From Myxococcota bacterium (GTDB lineage Bacteria > Myxococcota_A > Polyangia > Polyangiales > Polyangiaceae): 55,589 nucleotides of DNA. Positions 33,492-45,186 of this stretch are shown here, in pieces. A program made the translations under genes and the position numbers. The stretch is from assembly GCA_963169915.1 (NCBI GenBank), contig CAUJEM010000077.1, positions 1 through 55,589 of the forward strand, written 5' to 3'. The notes under the pieces are model-generated. The model had not been told where the DNA came from and made no database searches. It saw only the letters and a list, made by a program, of their open reading frames with translations. Every line of letters begins with the position of its first letter. The stretch's first letter is position 1.

Positions 33492-33974
33492 ATGTCCCAT
33501 CGGCCATTCGAGATCCTTGGAGTGCAACAGATTGCGGTCGGGGGCGCGGACAAGCGCGCGCTGCGCCGGCTCTGGGTCGAGCTGCTCGGGCTCGCCCCCA
33601 GCGGCTCTTACTCGAGCGCTCGAGAGAACGTGGACGAGGACATCACGCGCTGCGGCGTGGGCCCCTTCGCGGTGGAGGTGGACTTGATGCAGCCGCTCGA
33701 TCCGGACCAGAAGCCGCGCGTGCACGAGCCGCCGCTCAACCACGTGGGCCTGTGGGTGGACGATCTCCCGGCCGCGGTCCGGTGGCTCGGCGAGCAGGGC
33801 GTGCGCTTCGCGCCCGGAGGCATTCGCCGAGGCGCCGCGGGGCACGACGTCACGTTCATTCATCCACGCGGCGACGCAGCCGCGCCCCAGGGCGGTGAGG
33901 GCGTGCTCATCGAGCTGGTGCAGGCCCCACCCGAGGTCATCGCGGCGTTCCGCGGCCTAGCCGCTGGAGGCTGA
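33492..33974 (+). CDS. VOC (glyoxalase/epimerase-like) protein
   Basis: The 160-residue protein has two beta-alpha-beta-beta-beta modules. The metal-site pattern of methylmalonyl-CoA epimerase is recognisable: FAVEVDLMQ (Glu), [10 protein letters not shown] (His) and VLIELVQAP (Glu). The first ligand, normally the His of DHIGIAV, is Gln in GVQQIAVGG. Its position tail-to-tail with meaB and the mutase (18-bp overlap with meaB) hints at a methylmalonyl-CoA role, but glyoxalase or another VOC activity cannot be excluded. ATG 33492 is chosen because a longer in-frame frame upstream runs through the neighbouring gene in another frame. Confidence 0.8.
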   Translation: MSHRPFEILGVQQIAVGGADKRALRRLWVELLGLAPSGSYSSARENVDEDITRCGVGPFAVEVDLMQPLDPDQKPRVHEPPLNHVGLWVDDLPAAVRWLGEQGVRFAPGGIRRGAAGHDVTFIHPRGDAAAPQGGEGVLIELVQAPPEVIAAFRGLAAGG

Positions 33975-34985
33975 GGCGCCGACGGGCGGCGCGTGGAGGA
34001 GCGCCAGCGCCCGGCGCGCCGCTTCGGTCGGGGTGATGCGCTGCTCGTCGACGGCGCGGCGCAGCTCCGGCAGAAGGCGCGCGACGTCCGCGCGCGCCTC
34101 GAAGGCCTCCCGCAAGCCATCGTTCAGCGCCTCCTCGAACCACGTCCGGCGCTGCGCCGCGCGCTGCGCGTCGAGCCGCCCCGACGCCTGCTGCTGCTCG
34201 CGGTGCGCCTCGACGACCTCCCACAGCGCCGCGAGGCCGCGCCCCTCGAGCGCGCTGACGGTCCCCACGACGGGCTCCCAGCCCTGGCCCCGCCCCCGCA
34301 AGAGGCGCAGCGCCGCGCGCGCCTCGGCGGCGGCTCGCTCCGCGCGGACGCGGTTGTCCCCGTCGGCCTTGTTGAACATCACCGCGTCGGCGACCTCCAG
34401 GATGCCGCGCTTGATCCCCTGGAGCTCGTCCCCACCCCCGGCGAGCCCCAACATGAGGAAGAAATCCACCATCCCGGCGACCGCGACCTCGCTCTGCCCG
34501 ACGCCCACCGTCTCGACGAGGACGACGTCGTAGCCGGCCGCCTCGCAGAGGAGCAGGGCCTCGCGCGTGCGCCGCGCGACGCCCCCCAAGGAGCCTCCGG
34601 AGGGGCTGGGGCGCACGAACGCCGCCTCGTGGACCGCCAGCCGTGGCATGCGCGTCTTGTCACCCAAGATGCTGCCGCGGCTGCGGACGCTGGAGGGGTC
34701 GACCGCGAGCACGGCGATCCGGTGCCCAGCCTCCACCAGCATCAGCCCGAAGGCCTCGATGAAGGTGCTCTTGCCGACCCCGGGGACGCCCGTCACGCCG
34801 ATGCGTCGCGCCTTGCCGGCGAAGGGCAGCAGCTCCGACAGCAGCCGCTGCGCGCGCTCCTGATGCGCTGGGAGGGTGCTCTCCACGAGCGTGATCGCCT
34901 TGGCCAGCGCGCGGCGCTCACCCTCGAGGAGCCGCGCTCGGAGCGCGGCGAGCTCAGCGTCCACGGGCGTCCAGGGCTCCAGCAT
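33957..34985 (-). CDS. meaB: MeaB-type GTPase, methylmalonyl-CoA mutase chaperone (second copy)
   Basis: The protein is 342 residues with P-loop GVPGVGKST (about residues 64-72), [42 protein letters not shown] and NKAD, plus the C-terminal dimerisation helices. The [15 protein letters not shown] segment is typical of MeaB next to mutases. It lies 15 bp downstream of the mutase gene on the same strand, so it is the cognate chaperone for cobalamin loading and protection. Its sequence clearly differs from the copy at 27178-28230, so they are not a recent duplication. Confidence 0.95.
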   Translation of the reverse strand: MLEPWTPVDAELAALRARLLEGERRALAKAITLVESTLPAHQERAQRLLSELLPFAGKARRIGVTGVPGVGKSTFIEAFGLMLVEAGHRIAVLAVDPSSVRSRGSILGDKTRMPRLAVHEAAFVRPSPSGGSLGGVARRTREALLLCEAAGYDVVLVETVGVGQSEVAVAGMVDFFLMLGLAGGGDELQGIKRGILEVADAVMFNKADGDNRVRAERAAAEARAALRLLRGRGQGWEPVVGTVSALEGRGLAALWEVVEAHREQQQASGRLDAQRAAQRRTWFEEALNDGLREAFEARADVARLLPELRRAVDEQRITPTEAARRALALLHAPPVGASASSG

Positions 34986-35000
34986 GATGCGGCACTGCGC

Positions 35001-37160
<2,160 letters not shown>

Positions 37161-37186
37161 GGTAGGTTCTCTCGAGGCCCGCTGGC

Positions 37187-38134
37187 TCAGCGGAGCTGGT
37201 TGGCTTTTCGGCTGATGAGGAGTTGCTCGAGCGCGGCGCTGGCGGCGGCCGCCCAGCCCTCGAGCGCGTGGTCGAAGCTGGCGCGCAGCGTAGGCTCGGC
37301 GACCAGCACGACGAGCGCTGGGCGGCCCTCCACGGCGATGACCCGCGCATGAGCCTCGTCGCTCGGCCCCAGCCCCAGGAGCCGACCGAGGCGCGGCTCG
37401 TCGGCCAGGGCGACCAGCGCTCCCCGGTGCGCGCCCGCGGCCAGCGCCGCCGCGAGGCCGGCGCCGATGGGGAGCCGCAGAGCGCGCACCTCCTCACGCT
37501 GGTCCGCCAGCGAGCTGGCTCGCCCCTCGAGCCTCCCGGACCGCACGCTGAGCACCAACGCCACGCGCGCCAAGCGCGCGAGCCCGCGCGCCAAGCGCTC
37601 GGTGAGCTCCTCGGGGCTCGTGGCCCCGCCGAGCGCCGCGGCGACCTGCGCGACCTCGTCCTCAGCCGCGCCGAGGAGTGGCGCCGACGCGGGACCACCG
37701 CTCGCCGTGGGCCGCGCTCGCGCGAGCGACGCCAGCCGGTCGAGCAGCTCATCGAGCGGCGCGCCCCAGCGGCGGATGGAGGCGCGGAGCTGGTGCCCCA
37801 GCTCCGCCTCGACCGTCGCGTCGTCCGGATCGGCGCAGGCGACGTCCACCGTCCCGGTGCGGGGCTCTTGCGCGATGGGGACGGCGAGGAGCCGCTCGCA
37901 GCAGCCCGGCGCCAGCCGCTCGTAGAGCGCGCGAGACGGCGCCCAGGCCCGAGGCGCTCGCGGCGCGAAGGCCAGGAGCTGCCGCTCGACGCCCTCGAAG
38001 AGCGTGGGGCGCTCCTCACCGAGGATGGCCAACAGCGGGCGCTCACGACGCAGGGCGTCGAGGGCGAGGCGCGTGAGCTCCGCCTCGGGCAGGGCGCCGC
38101 TCAGCCTCAGCCGTTCGTAGAGCTCGACCGTCAC
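37187..38134 (-). CDS. Protein with MshEN/GspE-N-like domain and C-terminal GAF-like region
   Basis: The protein is 315 residues. Residues about 66-135 ([41 protein letters not shown]) match the N-terminal MshEN-like domain of GspE/PilB ATPases, which can bind c-di-GMP in some families, though the specific binding motif is not obvious here. Residues about 165-305 alternate helices and strands like a GAF domain. No ATPase is present. It lies 26 bp upstream of mcmA, so it could be a regulator of the operon or an unrelated passenger. Function unknown. Confidence 0.65.
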   Translation of the reverse strand: MTVELYERLRLSGALPEAELTRLALDALRRERPLLAILGEERPTLFEGVERQLLAFAPRAPRAWAPSRALYERLAPGCCERLLAVPIAQEPRTGTVDVACADPDDATVEAELGHQLRASIRRWGAPLDELLDRLASLARARPTASGGPASAPLLGAAEDEVAQVAAALGGATSPEELTERLARGLARLARVALVLSVRSGRLEGRASSLADQREEVRALRLPIGAGLAAALAAGAHRGALVALADEPRLGRLLGLGPSDEAHARVIAVEGRPALVVLVAEPTLRASFDHALEGWAAAASAALEQLLISRKANQLR

Positions 38135-38173
38135 CTCGGCAAGCGTCGCTCGCCCCCGCCGTCAAGGCAACGG

Positions 38174-38467
38174 TCACTCACGAAACTGGAAGACGACCTC
38201 GGTTTTTCGCACCAGGCCGAGCCGGTCCCTCGCCACCCGCTCCACCGCCCTCGGGTCGGCCTTGCTGCGCTCCACCTTCGCCCGAAGCTCACGGATCTGC
38301 TGCGTGAGCTGGGACTGCTCGAGCTCGGCCCGTGCGCGCTCCTGCCGTAGGCTCTCCAGGCGCCGCAGACCCGAAGGGGCGAGCATCATGACCGGCACCG
38401 AGACCACCGACAGGCCCAGGAGCGCGATGGGGAGCGCTCGCTGCAGCAAGACAGCCCGAGGTGACAT
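38174..38467 (-). CDS. ftsB: Septum formation initiator FtsB/DivIC family
   Basis: The 97-residue bitopic protein has one TM segment (about residues 11-31), a coiled-coil (about 35-70) and the family end DPRAVERVARDRLGLVRKTEVVFQF. FtsB links FtsL and FtsQ in the divisome at the inner membrane. It heads the reverse-strand run leading to mcmA. The 200-bp region upstream is shared with the divergent giant TPR gene. Confidence 0.85.
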   Translation of the reverse strand: MSPRAVLLQRALPIALLGLSVVSVPVMMLAPSGLRRLESLRQERARAELEQSQLTQQIRELRAKVERSKADPRAVERVARDRLGLVRKTEVVFQFRE

Positions 38468-38555
38468 GCCCGGAGGTTTCCACGGCCGCGGGAAGAGCGC
38501 CAGAAAGCTGCGGTTCCCCGGCTCAGGCCAATTCGGCGCCAGCCAGCACTTTCCC

Positions 38556-38582
38556 TTGATTTGGGCGTCACTTCGCTATGAT
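38556..38582 (+). promoter_or_regulatory. Putative sigma-70 promoter of the pseudokinase-TPR gene
   Basis: TTGATT (38556-38561), 15 bases, TATGAT (38577-38582, five of six matches). Reading the -35 as CTTGAT gives a 16-base spacer. The predicted start is near 38589, leaving a leader of about 80 bases that carries the AAGGA ribosome site before ATG 38668. Confidence 0.5.
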
Positions 38583-38667
38583 GCGCTCCCCCGCCCTGCG
38601 ATGACCCGGGTGGGCCATTGAAGCTGGTGCCCGCGGTCGCGGCGCCCTGCCCCGCCAAGGAACGACG

Positions 38668-41600
38668 ATGAGCATGGATATCCTGCGCGCCGAACTCGAG
38701 CGCCTGTTCGAGCTCGACGAGCTGCTCTCCCTCAGCCGAGATCTTCTCGGGTTTGACCCCGAACACGTCGGCGGTGCTGCTGCGAAGGGCTCCTTCGCCA
38801 AGGCGCTGGCCCACCACTGCCTCCAGGAAGACGCCGTGGAGGCGCTGTGTGACGTCCTGTTCTCCATCCACACGGACGTCGATCCTCGACTCGAGCAGCT
38901 TCGGACGGACGGGCCCGTGGCGGATGAGGAGCTCAAGCCGGGCGACACCTTCGCAGGGCACACCATCGTGCGCAAGCTGGGCGACGGCCGCCTCGCCATC
39001 TCCTACGTGGGCCGGCGGGACGGTAAAGAGGTGCGACTGAAGGTGCTGCGGCGTGAGGCCACCCGTGATCGCCGTGGCCTCCAGCGCTTCTTGACGGTCA
39101 GTCGCCTCGTGGGCGGCATCGACCACCCGAGCTTGCCACGAGAGCTCTTCGCGGGGCTGCTGGGCGGGCGCTTCGTCGTCACGCACGCGCACGTCGACGG
39201 ACAGCCGCTGTCCGCGCGCATCGCGCGCACCGGCCCCATGCACCTCAATGAGGCGCGGCCAGTCCTCAAGGCGGTCCTGGAGGCGCTCCAGCAGGTCCAC
39301 GGTCGCCGGCTCGCGCATGGCGCCGTCCGCTTGGACAACGTGCTGCTCCAGCGGGTCGCCGACGGGAGCCAGCACGTCGTCCTGCTGGACGCGGGGATGG
39401 ACCGCCTGCGCGCGCGCCCGCGCGTCATCAACGGCGCAATGGAGCTGTTCTCCACGGTGGGCTCACCGCGGGCGGTCGCGCCGGAGCAAATCAAGGGCCT
39501 GCCGGCCACGCCACGGAGTGATCTCTACTCCTTCGGCGCTCTCCTCTACGAGCTGTTGACCGGCAAGCCGCTGTTTTTCGACGCTACCGTGGCTCAAGAC
39601 ATCGCGGCGGCGCACCTCGGGCGCGTCCCCCCTGCGCCCAGCACGGTCGCGCCGCGGGGCTGGGTCACCAAGGAGCTGGATGACTTCGTGCTCTCGCTGC
39701 TCGCCAAGTCTCCCGAGGAGCGACCGGCCGGGGCCGGGGTCGTGCTGGAGGGGCTCGATCGGCTGGGTCGCGCCAGCGCGGCGACGTCCAGCGCCAAGAT
39801 CTCGGAAGAGCAGCTCAACGAGCTCATCGACGCGCTCGTCGCCGAGCCGGAGAGCGACGACGCCGCCATCGCCCTGGAGGCCGCGCTCGAAGACGGCGCG
39901 GACCCTGCGCGCGTCGCGGAGGCCTTCACGGTGGCCGCGGAGTCGGTAGAAGCGGGGGACGAGGCGTCGCGGCGCGCCGTGCGCAAGAGCCTGTGGTTCC
40001 GCGCGGCCCGCTGCTGGGAGCTCGGCGCCAAGAACCTGGAGGGGGCCGAGCAGGTCTACGCCCTCATCCTGGAGCAGGACCCCAACGACGACATCGCCCT
40101 CACGGCGATGGAGGACGTTCGCCGCCGCCAGGGCAAGCACGAAGAGCTCATCGAGATGCTGCTGGCCCGCGGCGAGAGCGCGTCCAGCGCCGCGGAGCGC
40201 GCCCGCGCCTTCGCGGAGATCGGCAAGCTCTACGCGACCGAGCTCGACGACAAGGAGCAGGCGCTGGTGGCCTACGGGCAGGCCTACGCCGAAGACCCCG
40301 GCAACGCCAGCTACGCGGAGGAGGTCGAGAAGCTGGCCGGTACGGACCAGAGCGCGTGGGGGGACGTCCTCACGGCCTGCAACGACGCCATCGCCGGCGA
40401 GTCCCTGGAGGCGGACCTCAAGAACCTCCTGCTCGTCCGGGTTGGGCGCTGGTACGCCGAGAAGCTCACGCGCCCGGACCTCGGCTTGCCCTGTTTCCAG
40501 CAGGTGCTCGTGAGCGAGCCCTCGAGCGAGGCCGCCCTCGAAGGCATGACCCAGATCTACCGCAAGGCGCAGCAGTGGGTCGAGCTCGGGATGGTCCTGA
40601 CGCGACGCGCCGACGCGGCGGCGCCCGCGCAGGCGCGCGACCTCAGGGCAGAGGCCGCGGAGATCTTGGAGATTCAGCTCAACGACGTGGGCCGCGCGCG
40701 AGATCTGTACGAGCAGATCCTGGCGGAGGACCCCGGGCACGCCAAGGCCAGCGAGGCGCTGGCGCGCATCTATGAGCGCACGGAAGACTGGTCCAGCTAC
40801 TCCAAGCTCCTGCAGCGGCGCGCCGACGCGCTGCGCGGTGAAGAGCAGCTCGCGGTGCTGTGTCGCATCGCGGAATTGACCGAGGATCATCTGCACGACG
40901 ACGCGGAGGCCGCGCGCCGCTACGAGGCCGTGCTCGCGCTCGACCCTGCGCACCTGGACGCCCTGCGCGGCCTGGATCGCCTGTATAGCAAGGCGGGGCG
41001 CTTCGGTGAGCTGCTCGACAACCTCCGACAGCAGGTCAAGGTCGCCGCCACGCCGCGCCAGAAGATCACGCTCTGGGAGCGCATCGCTGGCATCTACGAC
41101 GAGGAGTACCTCGACCATGAGAAGGCCGCCGACGCGTGGGAGCAGATCCTCGGCATCGACGGGGCCCACGAAGGGGCGCTGACGGCGCTCGTGCGCCACT
41201 ACCGCGCGCTGGATCGCTGGGAGCAGGTGGCCGCTCTGTATGAGCGACACCTGAAGCTGGTGACGGAGAGCACCCAGCGGGTCCAGCTGGGGCTCGCGCT
41301 CGGGCGCGTCTTGGCGGAGCAGATCGGCTCGCCCGAGCGCGCCACCACGGCCTACGAGCGGGTCCTCGAGGCGGAGCCGACCCACGCCGGGGCCCTCGAG
41401 GCGCTGGCGCGGCTGCGCGAGAGCGTGGGCGACGCCGACGCCGCCCTGACCGCCATCGAGGCGCTCGCGGAGAAGGCCGAGGGGGCGCAGGCACGCGCGG
41501 AGCAGTGGGTTCGCGCGGCGCGGCTCCTCGAGGGTCGCGGGGATCGCGACGGCGCCATCGAGCGCTACAAGCGCGCGCTCGACGCCAACCCCGCGGACAC

Positions 41601-43995
41601 TGGAGCCGCGCTCGCGCTGCGCACCGCCTACGTGGCGCGCGGAGACGTCAACGCCGCCATCCAGCTGCTGGAGCGCGAGGCGGAGAAGGCCGAAGGAGAG
41701 CGTCAGCGCGCCAAGCTCAACGCAGAGATCGCGGTGCTCTCGCGGGAGAAGCTCAAGGACGACAAGCGCGCGGAGGAGGCCGCCAAGCGCGCCATCGGCT
41801 TCGATCCGACCAACCTGCAAGCCCTGGGCGTGCTCGGGGACATCGCCTTCGAGAACAAGCGCTTCATCGAGGCCACCCGCTACTACGAGCAGCTCGCCGA
41901 CAACGCCGGCTCGCTCGAGAAGAGCCACGCCAGCCGCCTGCTGGTCCGCTACGTGGACGCCCTGGCCCAGACGGGCTCCACGGAGAAGGCGCTGGCCGCG
42001 ATGGACACGCTCCTGCGCGTCGCCCCGGACGACGTGGAGGCCCTGCTGCGCGTCGCACAAGTGACCTTCGAGGCTGGCTCCGCCAAGCGCGCGGTCGATC
42101 TCTACGACGACATCTTCAAGCGCTTCGGCGAGACGCTCAAGGGCGCAGAGCGCGCCCTCACCTGCTACCGCTTCGGCGAGGCGCGGCGCCGCGCAGGAGA
42201 GCTGGAGGCCGCGCGCCCCTTGCTCGAAGAGGCGATGGACCTCGACCCCAGCGCGACCGAGCCCCTCATCGCGCTGGCCGCGCTCCACCTCGCGGCCGAG
42301 CAATGGGAGGCGGCGCTCAAGATCAAGGCGCGGCTACTGGATTTGGTCTCCGGTGACGAGCGCATCCAGCTCCTCCTGGAGATGGGAGATCTCGCGGCCA
42401 GCAAGCTGAGCGACCGGACGCGGGCCGCCAAGAGCTACGTGGCGGCGCTGGACGAGCGCCCGGACGATCGACGCCTGCTCACCAAGCTGATGCAGCTCTA
42501 CAGCGAAGAGAAGGACTGGACCAAGCTCATCGAGGTCGTCGTCCGGCTCGCGGACTTCGTGGAAGACGACAAGCAGAAGGCCAAGTACCTCCAGACGGCG
42601 GCCGGCATCGCCGCCCGGCAAATGTCCGACGTCGACAAGGCGATGCAGTTCTACGAGCAGGTCCGCAAGCTCGACCCGAGCAACTTCAAGGCGCTCGACG
42701 AGCAGATCGAGCTGGCGCGCGATCAGCACCGCCACGAGGAGTTCGAGCGCTTGCTCAAGCGTCGCATCGAGCTCGCCAGCCAACGGGAAGAGGAGCGCCC
42801 GCGGCTGCTGGAGTGTCTGACGCTCTTGGCCGAGCTCTACGAGCACCAGCTCGGGGAGGTCGAGAAGGCCATCGACGCCTACGAAGCGGCCCAAAACCTC
42901 GAGCCGGACGATCGCGTCAGGAACGAGCGGCTGGCGGAGCTCTACGCCTCCGATCCGGCGAAGTACCTCGACAAGGCGGTCAGCGCTCAAGCGCTCATCT
43001 TGCGCCAGAACCCCCACCGGGCGGAGGCCTACAAGCTGCTACGTCGGCTGTACACGGAGACCAAGCACGCGGACGCCGCCTGGTGCATGTGCCAAGCGCT
43101 GTACGTGCTGAACCTCGCTGAGCCGGACGAGGAGCGCTTCTACAAGCGGATGCGGAGCGAGACCGCGGCGCCCGCCACCGCAGCGCTGGAGGCGAGCCAC
43201 TGGACCTCGGCGCTGACCCACTCGGACGCCGATCCGCTGCTCACCAGCCTCTTCGCGCTGATCGAGCCGGCCGTGATCGCGACGCGCTCCGAGCCCGCGG
43301 AGGCCTCCGGCTACGATCCTGCGTTCATCGTGGACCTCGAGCGGCACCCCTACACGATGAGCCAGACGCTCTACTACGCGGCGGGCGTGCTCGGGCTCAG
43401 CCCGCCCGTCACCTACGAGAACCGCAATGACCCGGGCGGGCTGTCCTTCTTGCACGCGCAGCCCCCAGCCATCGTGCTGGGCATGGCGGCGCTGGACGCC
43501 GAGGTGCCACCACAGGCGGCTGGGTTCATCGCCGCCAGGCACCTCACGTACTTCCAGCCAGGGTTTTATCTGCGCCAGCTCGTCCCCACCGCCACAGGCC
43601 TGAAGTCTTGGCTCTTTGCCGCCATCAAGCTCATCGTCACGCAGTTCCCCGTGGCGGCGGACCTCGAGGGACCCGTCACCGAGGCCCAGCGGGCCCTCGA
43701 GAAGCACCTCTCGGCCAACGCGAAGGACGAGCTGACGCGCCTCGTCGGCAAGCTGCTCCAGTCCGGTGCCTCGCTGGATCTGAAGCGCTGGATCGCCGCG
43801 GTGGATCTGACCGCCGACCGCGCGGGCTTCTTCATCGCCCATGATCTGGAGACCGCCGTGGAGATCGTCCGCGCCTCCGACGAGGGCTCCAGCGCCGTGG
43901 CGGCGCCGGAGCGGCTCAAGGAGCTGGTCCTGTTCGCCGTGAGCAAGCACTACTTCGCGCTCCGCGCTCACAGCGGGATCACGATCGACACCTGA
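38668..43995 (+). CDS. Giant protein: Ser/Thr pseudokinase domain plus long TPR array
   Basis: The protein is 1775 residues. The kinase-like domain (about 95-370) keeps the nucleotide Lys125 (EVRLKVLR), Asn224, DAG at 241-243 in place of DFG, APE (271-273) and SDLYSFGALLYELLTGK. The catalytic loop HRDLKxxN reads HGAVRLDN (217-224), so the catalytic Asp is Ala219 and the Lys is Arg. The third Gly of the G-loop is Ala. Phosphotransfer is not expected. About 25 TPR-like units follow (about 440-1480), for example ARDLYEQILAEDPGHAKASEALARIYE. A final 300-residue globular region (YDPAFIVDLERHPYTMSQTLYYAAG and later) is unassigned. It is probably a signalling scaffold. A strong ribosome site (AAGGA) precedes the ATG. 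Confidence 0.85.
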   Translation: MSMDILRAELERLFELDELLSLSRDLLGFDPEHVGGAAAKGSFAKALAHHCLQEDAVEALCDVLFSIHTDVDPRLEQLRTDGPVADEELKPGDTFAGHTIVRKLGDGRLAISYVGRRDGKEVRLKVLRREATRDRRGLQRFLTVSRLVGGIDHPSLPRELFAGLLGGRFVVTHAHVDGQPLSARIARTGPMHLNEARPVLKAVLEALQQVHGRRLAHGAVRLDNVLLQRVADGSQHVVLLDAGMDRLRARPRVINGAMELFSTVGSPRAVAPEQIKGLPATPRSDLYSFGALLYELLTGKPLFFDATVAQDIAAAHLGRVPPAPSTVAPRGWVTKELDDFVLSLLAKSPEERPAGAGVVLEGLDRLGRASAATSSAKISEEQLNELIDALVAEPESDDAAIALEAALEDGADPARVAEAFTVAAESVEAGDEASRRAVRKSLWFRAARCWELGAKNLEGAEQVYALILEQDPNDDIALTAMEDVRRRQGKHEELIEMLLARGESASSAAERARAFAEIGKLYATELDDKEQALVAYGQAYAEDPGNASYAEEVEKLAGTDQSAWGDVLTACNDAIAGESLEADLKNLLLVRVGRWYAEKLTRPDLGLPCFQQVLVSEPSSEAALEGMTQIYRKAQQWVELGMVLTRRADAAAPAQARDLRAEAAEILEIQLNDVGRARDLYEQILAEDPGHAKASEALARIYERTEDWSSYSKLLQRRADALRGEEQLAVLCRIAELTEDHLHDDAEAARRYEAVLALDPAHLDALRGLDRLYSKAGRFGELLDNLRQQVKVAATPRQKITLWERIAGIYDEEYLDHEKAADAWEQILGIDGAHEGALTALVRHYRALDRWEQVAALYERHLKLVTESTQRVQLGLALGRVLAEQIGSPERATTAYERVLEAEPTHAGALEALARLRESVGDADAALTAIEALAEKAEGAQARAEQWVRAARLLEGRGDRDGAIERYKRALDANPADTGAALALRTAYVARGDVNAAIQLLEREAEKAEGERQRAKLNAEIAVLSREKLKDDKRAEEAAKRAIGFDPTNLQALGVLGDIAFENKRFIEATRYYEQLADNAGSLEKSHASRLLVRYVDALAQTGSTEKALAAMDTLLRVAPDDVEALLRVAQVTFEAGSAKRAVDLYDDIFKRFGETLKGAERALTCYRFGEARRRAGELEAARPLLEEAMDLDPSATEPLIALAALHLAAEQWEAALKIKARLLDLVSGDERIQLLLEMGDLAASKLSDRTRAAKSYVAALDERPDDRRLLTKLMQLYSEEKDWTKLIEVVVRLADFVEDDKQKAKYLQTAAGIAARQMSDVDKAMQFYEQVRKLDPSNFKALDEQIELARDQHRHEEFERLLKRRIELASQREEERPRLLECLTLLAELYEHQLGEVEKAIDAYEAAQNLEPDDRVRNERLAELYASDPAKYLDKAVSAQALILRQNPHRAEAYKLLRRLYTETKHADAAWCMCQALYVLNLAEPDEERFYKRMRSETAAPATAALEASHWTSALTHSDADPLLTSLFALIEPAVIATRSEPAEASGYDPAFIVDLERHPYTMSQTLYYAAGVLGLSPPVTYENRNDPGGLSFLHAQPPAIVLGMAALDAEVPPQAAGFIAARHLTYFQPGFYLRQLVPTATGLKSWLFAAIKLIVTQFPVAADLEGPVTEAQRALEKHLSANAKDELTRLVGKLLQSGASLDLKRWIAAVDLTADRAGFFIAHDLETAVEIVRASDEGSSAVAAPERLKELVLFAVSKHYFALRAHSGITIDT

Positions 43996-44084
43996 GCGAG
44001 CGCGGCGCTCGGGACAGGGAGGCGCAGCGCCCGCGTGGTGGGCGCTGCGCTCACCCCTCGGCGCGGCGAGCGCGGTGCTCGCTC
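43994..44084. terminator. Nested hairpin between convergent stop codons (bidirectional terminator-like)
   Basis: An outer inverted repeat (43994-44011 with 44067-44084, 18 bp, two mismatches) encloses an inner perfect 11-bp stem, GCGCAGCGCCC (44022-44032) with GGGCGCTGCGC (44040-44050), loop GCGTGGT. The outer arms overlap the stop codons of both convergent genes. There is no U-tract on either side, so a factor-assisted or RNA-end-protecting role is likely. Confidence 0.65.
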
Positions 44085-45186
44085 AGTCCGCTGCGCGGGT
44101 AGGGCCCACGAGGCGGGGCCGCGCGGGGGTCGCGCCGCCGACGGTGGCCGCGGCGCCCGGCTCGAAGACGAGGTGCGCCAAGGGGCCGCTGATCCGCCAC
44201 GCGTAAGAGCCGTCGGGGCGCTTGGAGCGGCGCACCTTGGGGTCCATCTCGATGAGCGGCGTGATCTTGGAGCCAGGGGCTCCGAAGATACTGCGCGTCA
44301 TTTCGTTCTTGTCCTTGTACTTCTCGCTGACCTTGAAGCGCGCCGTCAGCTCCGCCACCGACGCGCTGAGCGGCTCGCGGAGCCGCACCTTCCCGCCTAG
44401 CTCCAGGTCGAGGTCTCGCCCGGCCGCGGAGACTTTCTCCAGCTCCAGCCGCCCCTCGACCAGCTTGCCGGAGAGCGTCATGGTGCCGACCTCCAGCCGA
44501 GGCAGCGTGATGGCGCTCATGACCTTGGCCTTCCCATCACCCAGCGCCAGCTCACTCAGCTCCAGCGCCACCTCCCCTTCGGCCTTGGAGAGCTTGCCTT
44601 CGGGCAGCACCACCTGAAGGCTCCCGTCGAGCGCGCCTTCGACGGGGACGCCGAGGGCCTGGCGGAGCGGTGGGAGCTGGCCGAGGGAGATCCCGTGGAG
44701 CTCCGCCTCGACGGCCTTCTCCGAGCGATCGTCGCGGTAGCTGCCGCGGACGCTGCCCCCCAGGCCATCCAGGGAGAAGCTCAGGTGCAGGCTGCCGACC
44801 AGGAGCCGCAGCAGCGAGGCGCGCACCGTCACCGTCTCGATGACGACGTCGCGCGGAGGTGGGGGCTGCGCGGACGCACCCCCGGCGCCATCGCTGGCCG
44901 CGCTCGCTGCTGGGGCGGCGCTCGACGCGGCGTCCTCCGCAGCAGCGGTGGGCGCGGGTGAGATCAGTCGAACACCGCTGAGCTCCAGCCCGCTGAGCCA
45001 GTAGGTGCTCACCTCGTCAATCTCCACGCGCACGTCCGACGGGCCTCTGCCCGCGTTGGCCTCCGCCAGGAGCCGCTGACGTAGCTGCTCGGTGGGCAGC
45101 GTGAGATAGAGGCAGGTCAACAGCGCGACGCCATAGAACGCCGGGAGCCAGAGCGCGCGCCCGAGCTTTCGGAGCCAGTCCGTCAT
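44083..45186 (-). CDS. gspN: Type II secretion protein GspN
   Basis: The 367-residue protein has one N-terminal TM (about residues 12-30) and a periplasmic beta-rich domain of AsmA-like repeats, the usual GspN layout. Its role is accessory in the secretion machine. An Ala/Pro/Ser linker (about 80-110) is low complexity. It is the last gene of the operon; its start overlaps gspM by four bases. Assignment rests on position and topology more than on a single motif. Confidence 0.8.
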   Translation of the reverse strand: MTDWLRKLGRALWLPAFYGVALLTCLYLTLPTEQLRQRLLAEANAGRGPSDVRVEIDEVSTYWLSGLELSGVRLISPAPTAAAEDAASSAAPAASAASDGAGGASAQPPPPRDVVIETVTVRASLLRLLVGSLHLSFSLDGLGGSVRGSYRDDRSEKAVEAELHGISLGQLPPLRQALGVPVEGALDGSLQVVLPEGKLSKAEGEVALELSELALGDGKAKVMSAITLPRLEVGTMTLSGKLVEGRLELEKVSAAGRDLDLELGGKVRLREPLSASVAELTARFKVSEKYKDKNEMTRSIFGAPGSKITPLIEMDPKVRRSKRPDGSYAWRISGPLAHLVFEPGAAATVGGATPARPRLVGPTRAAD

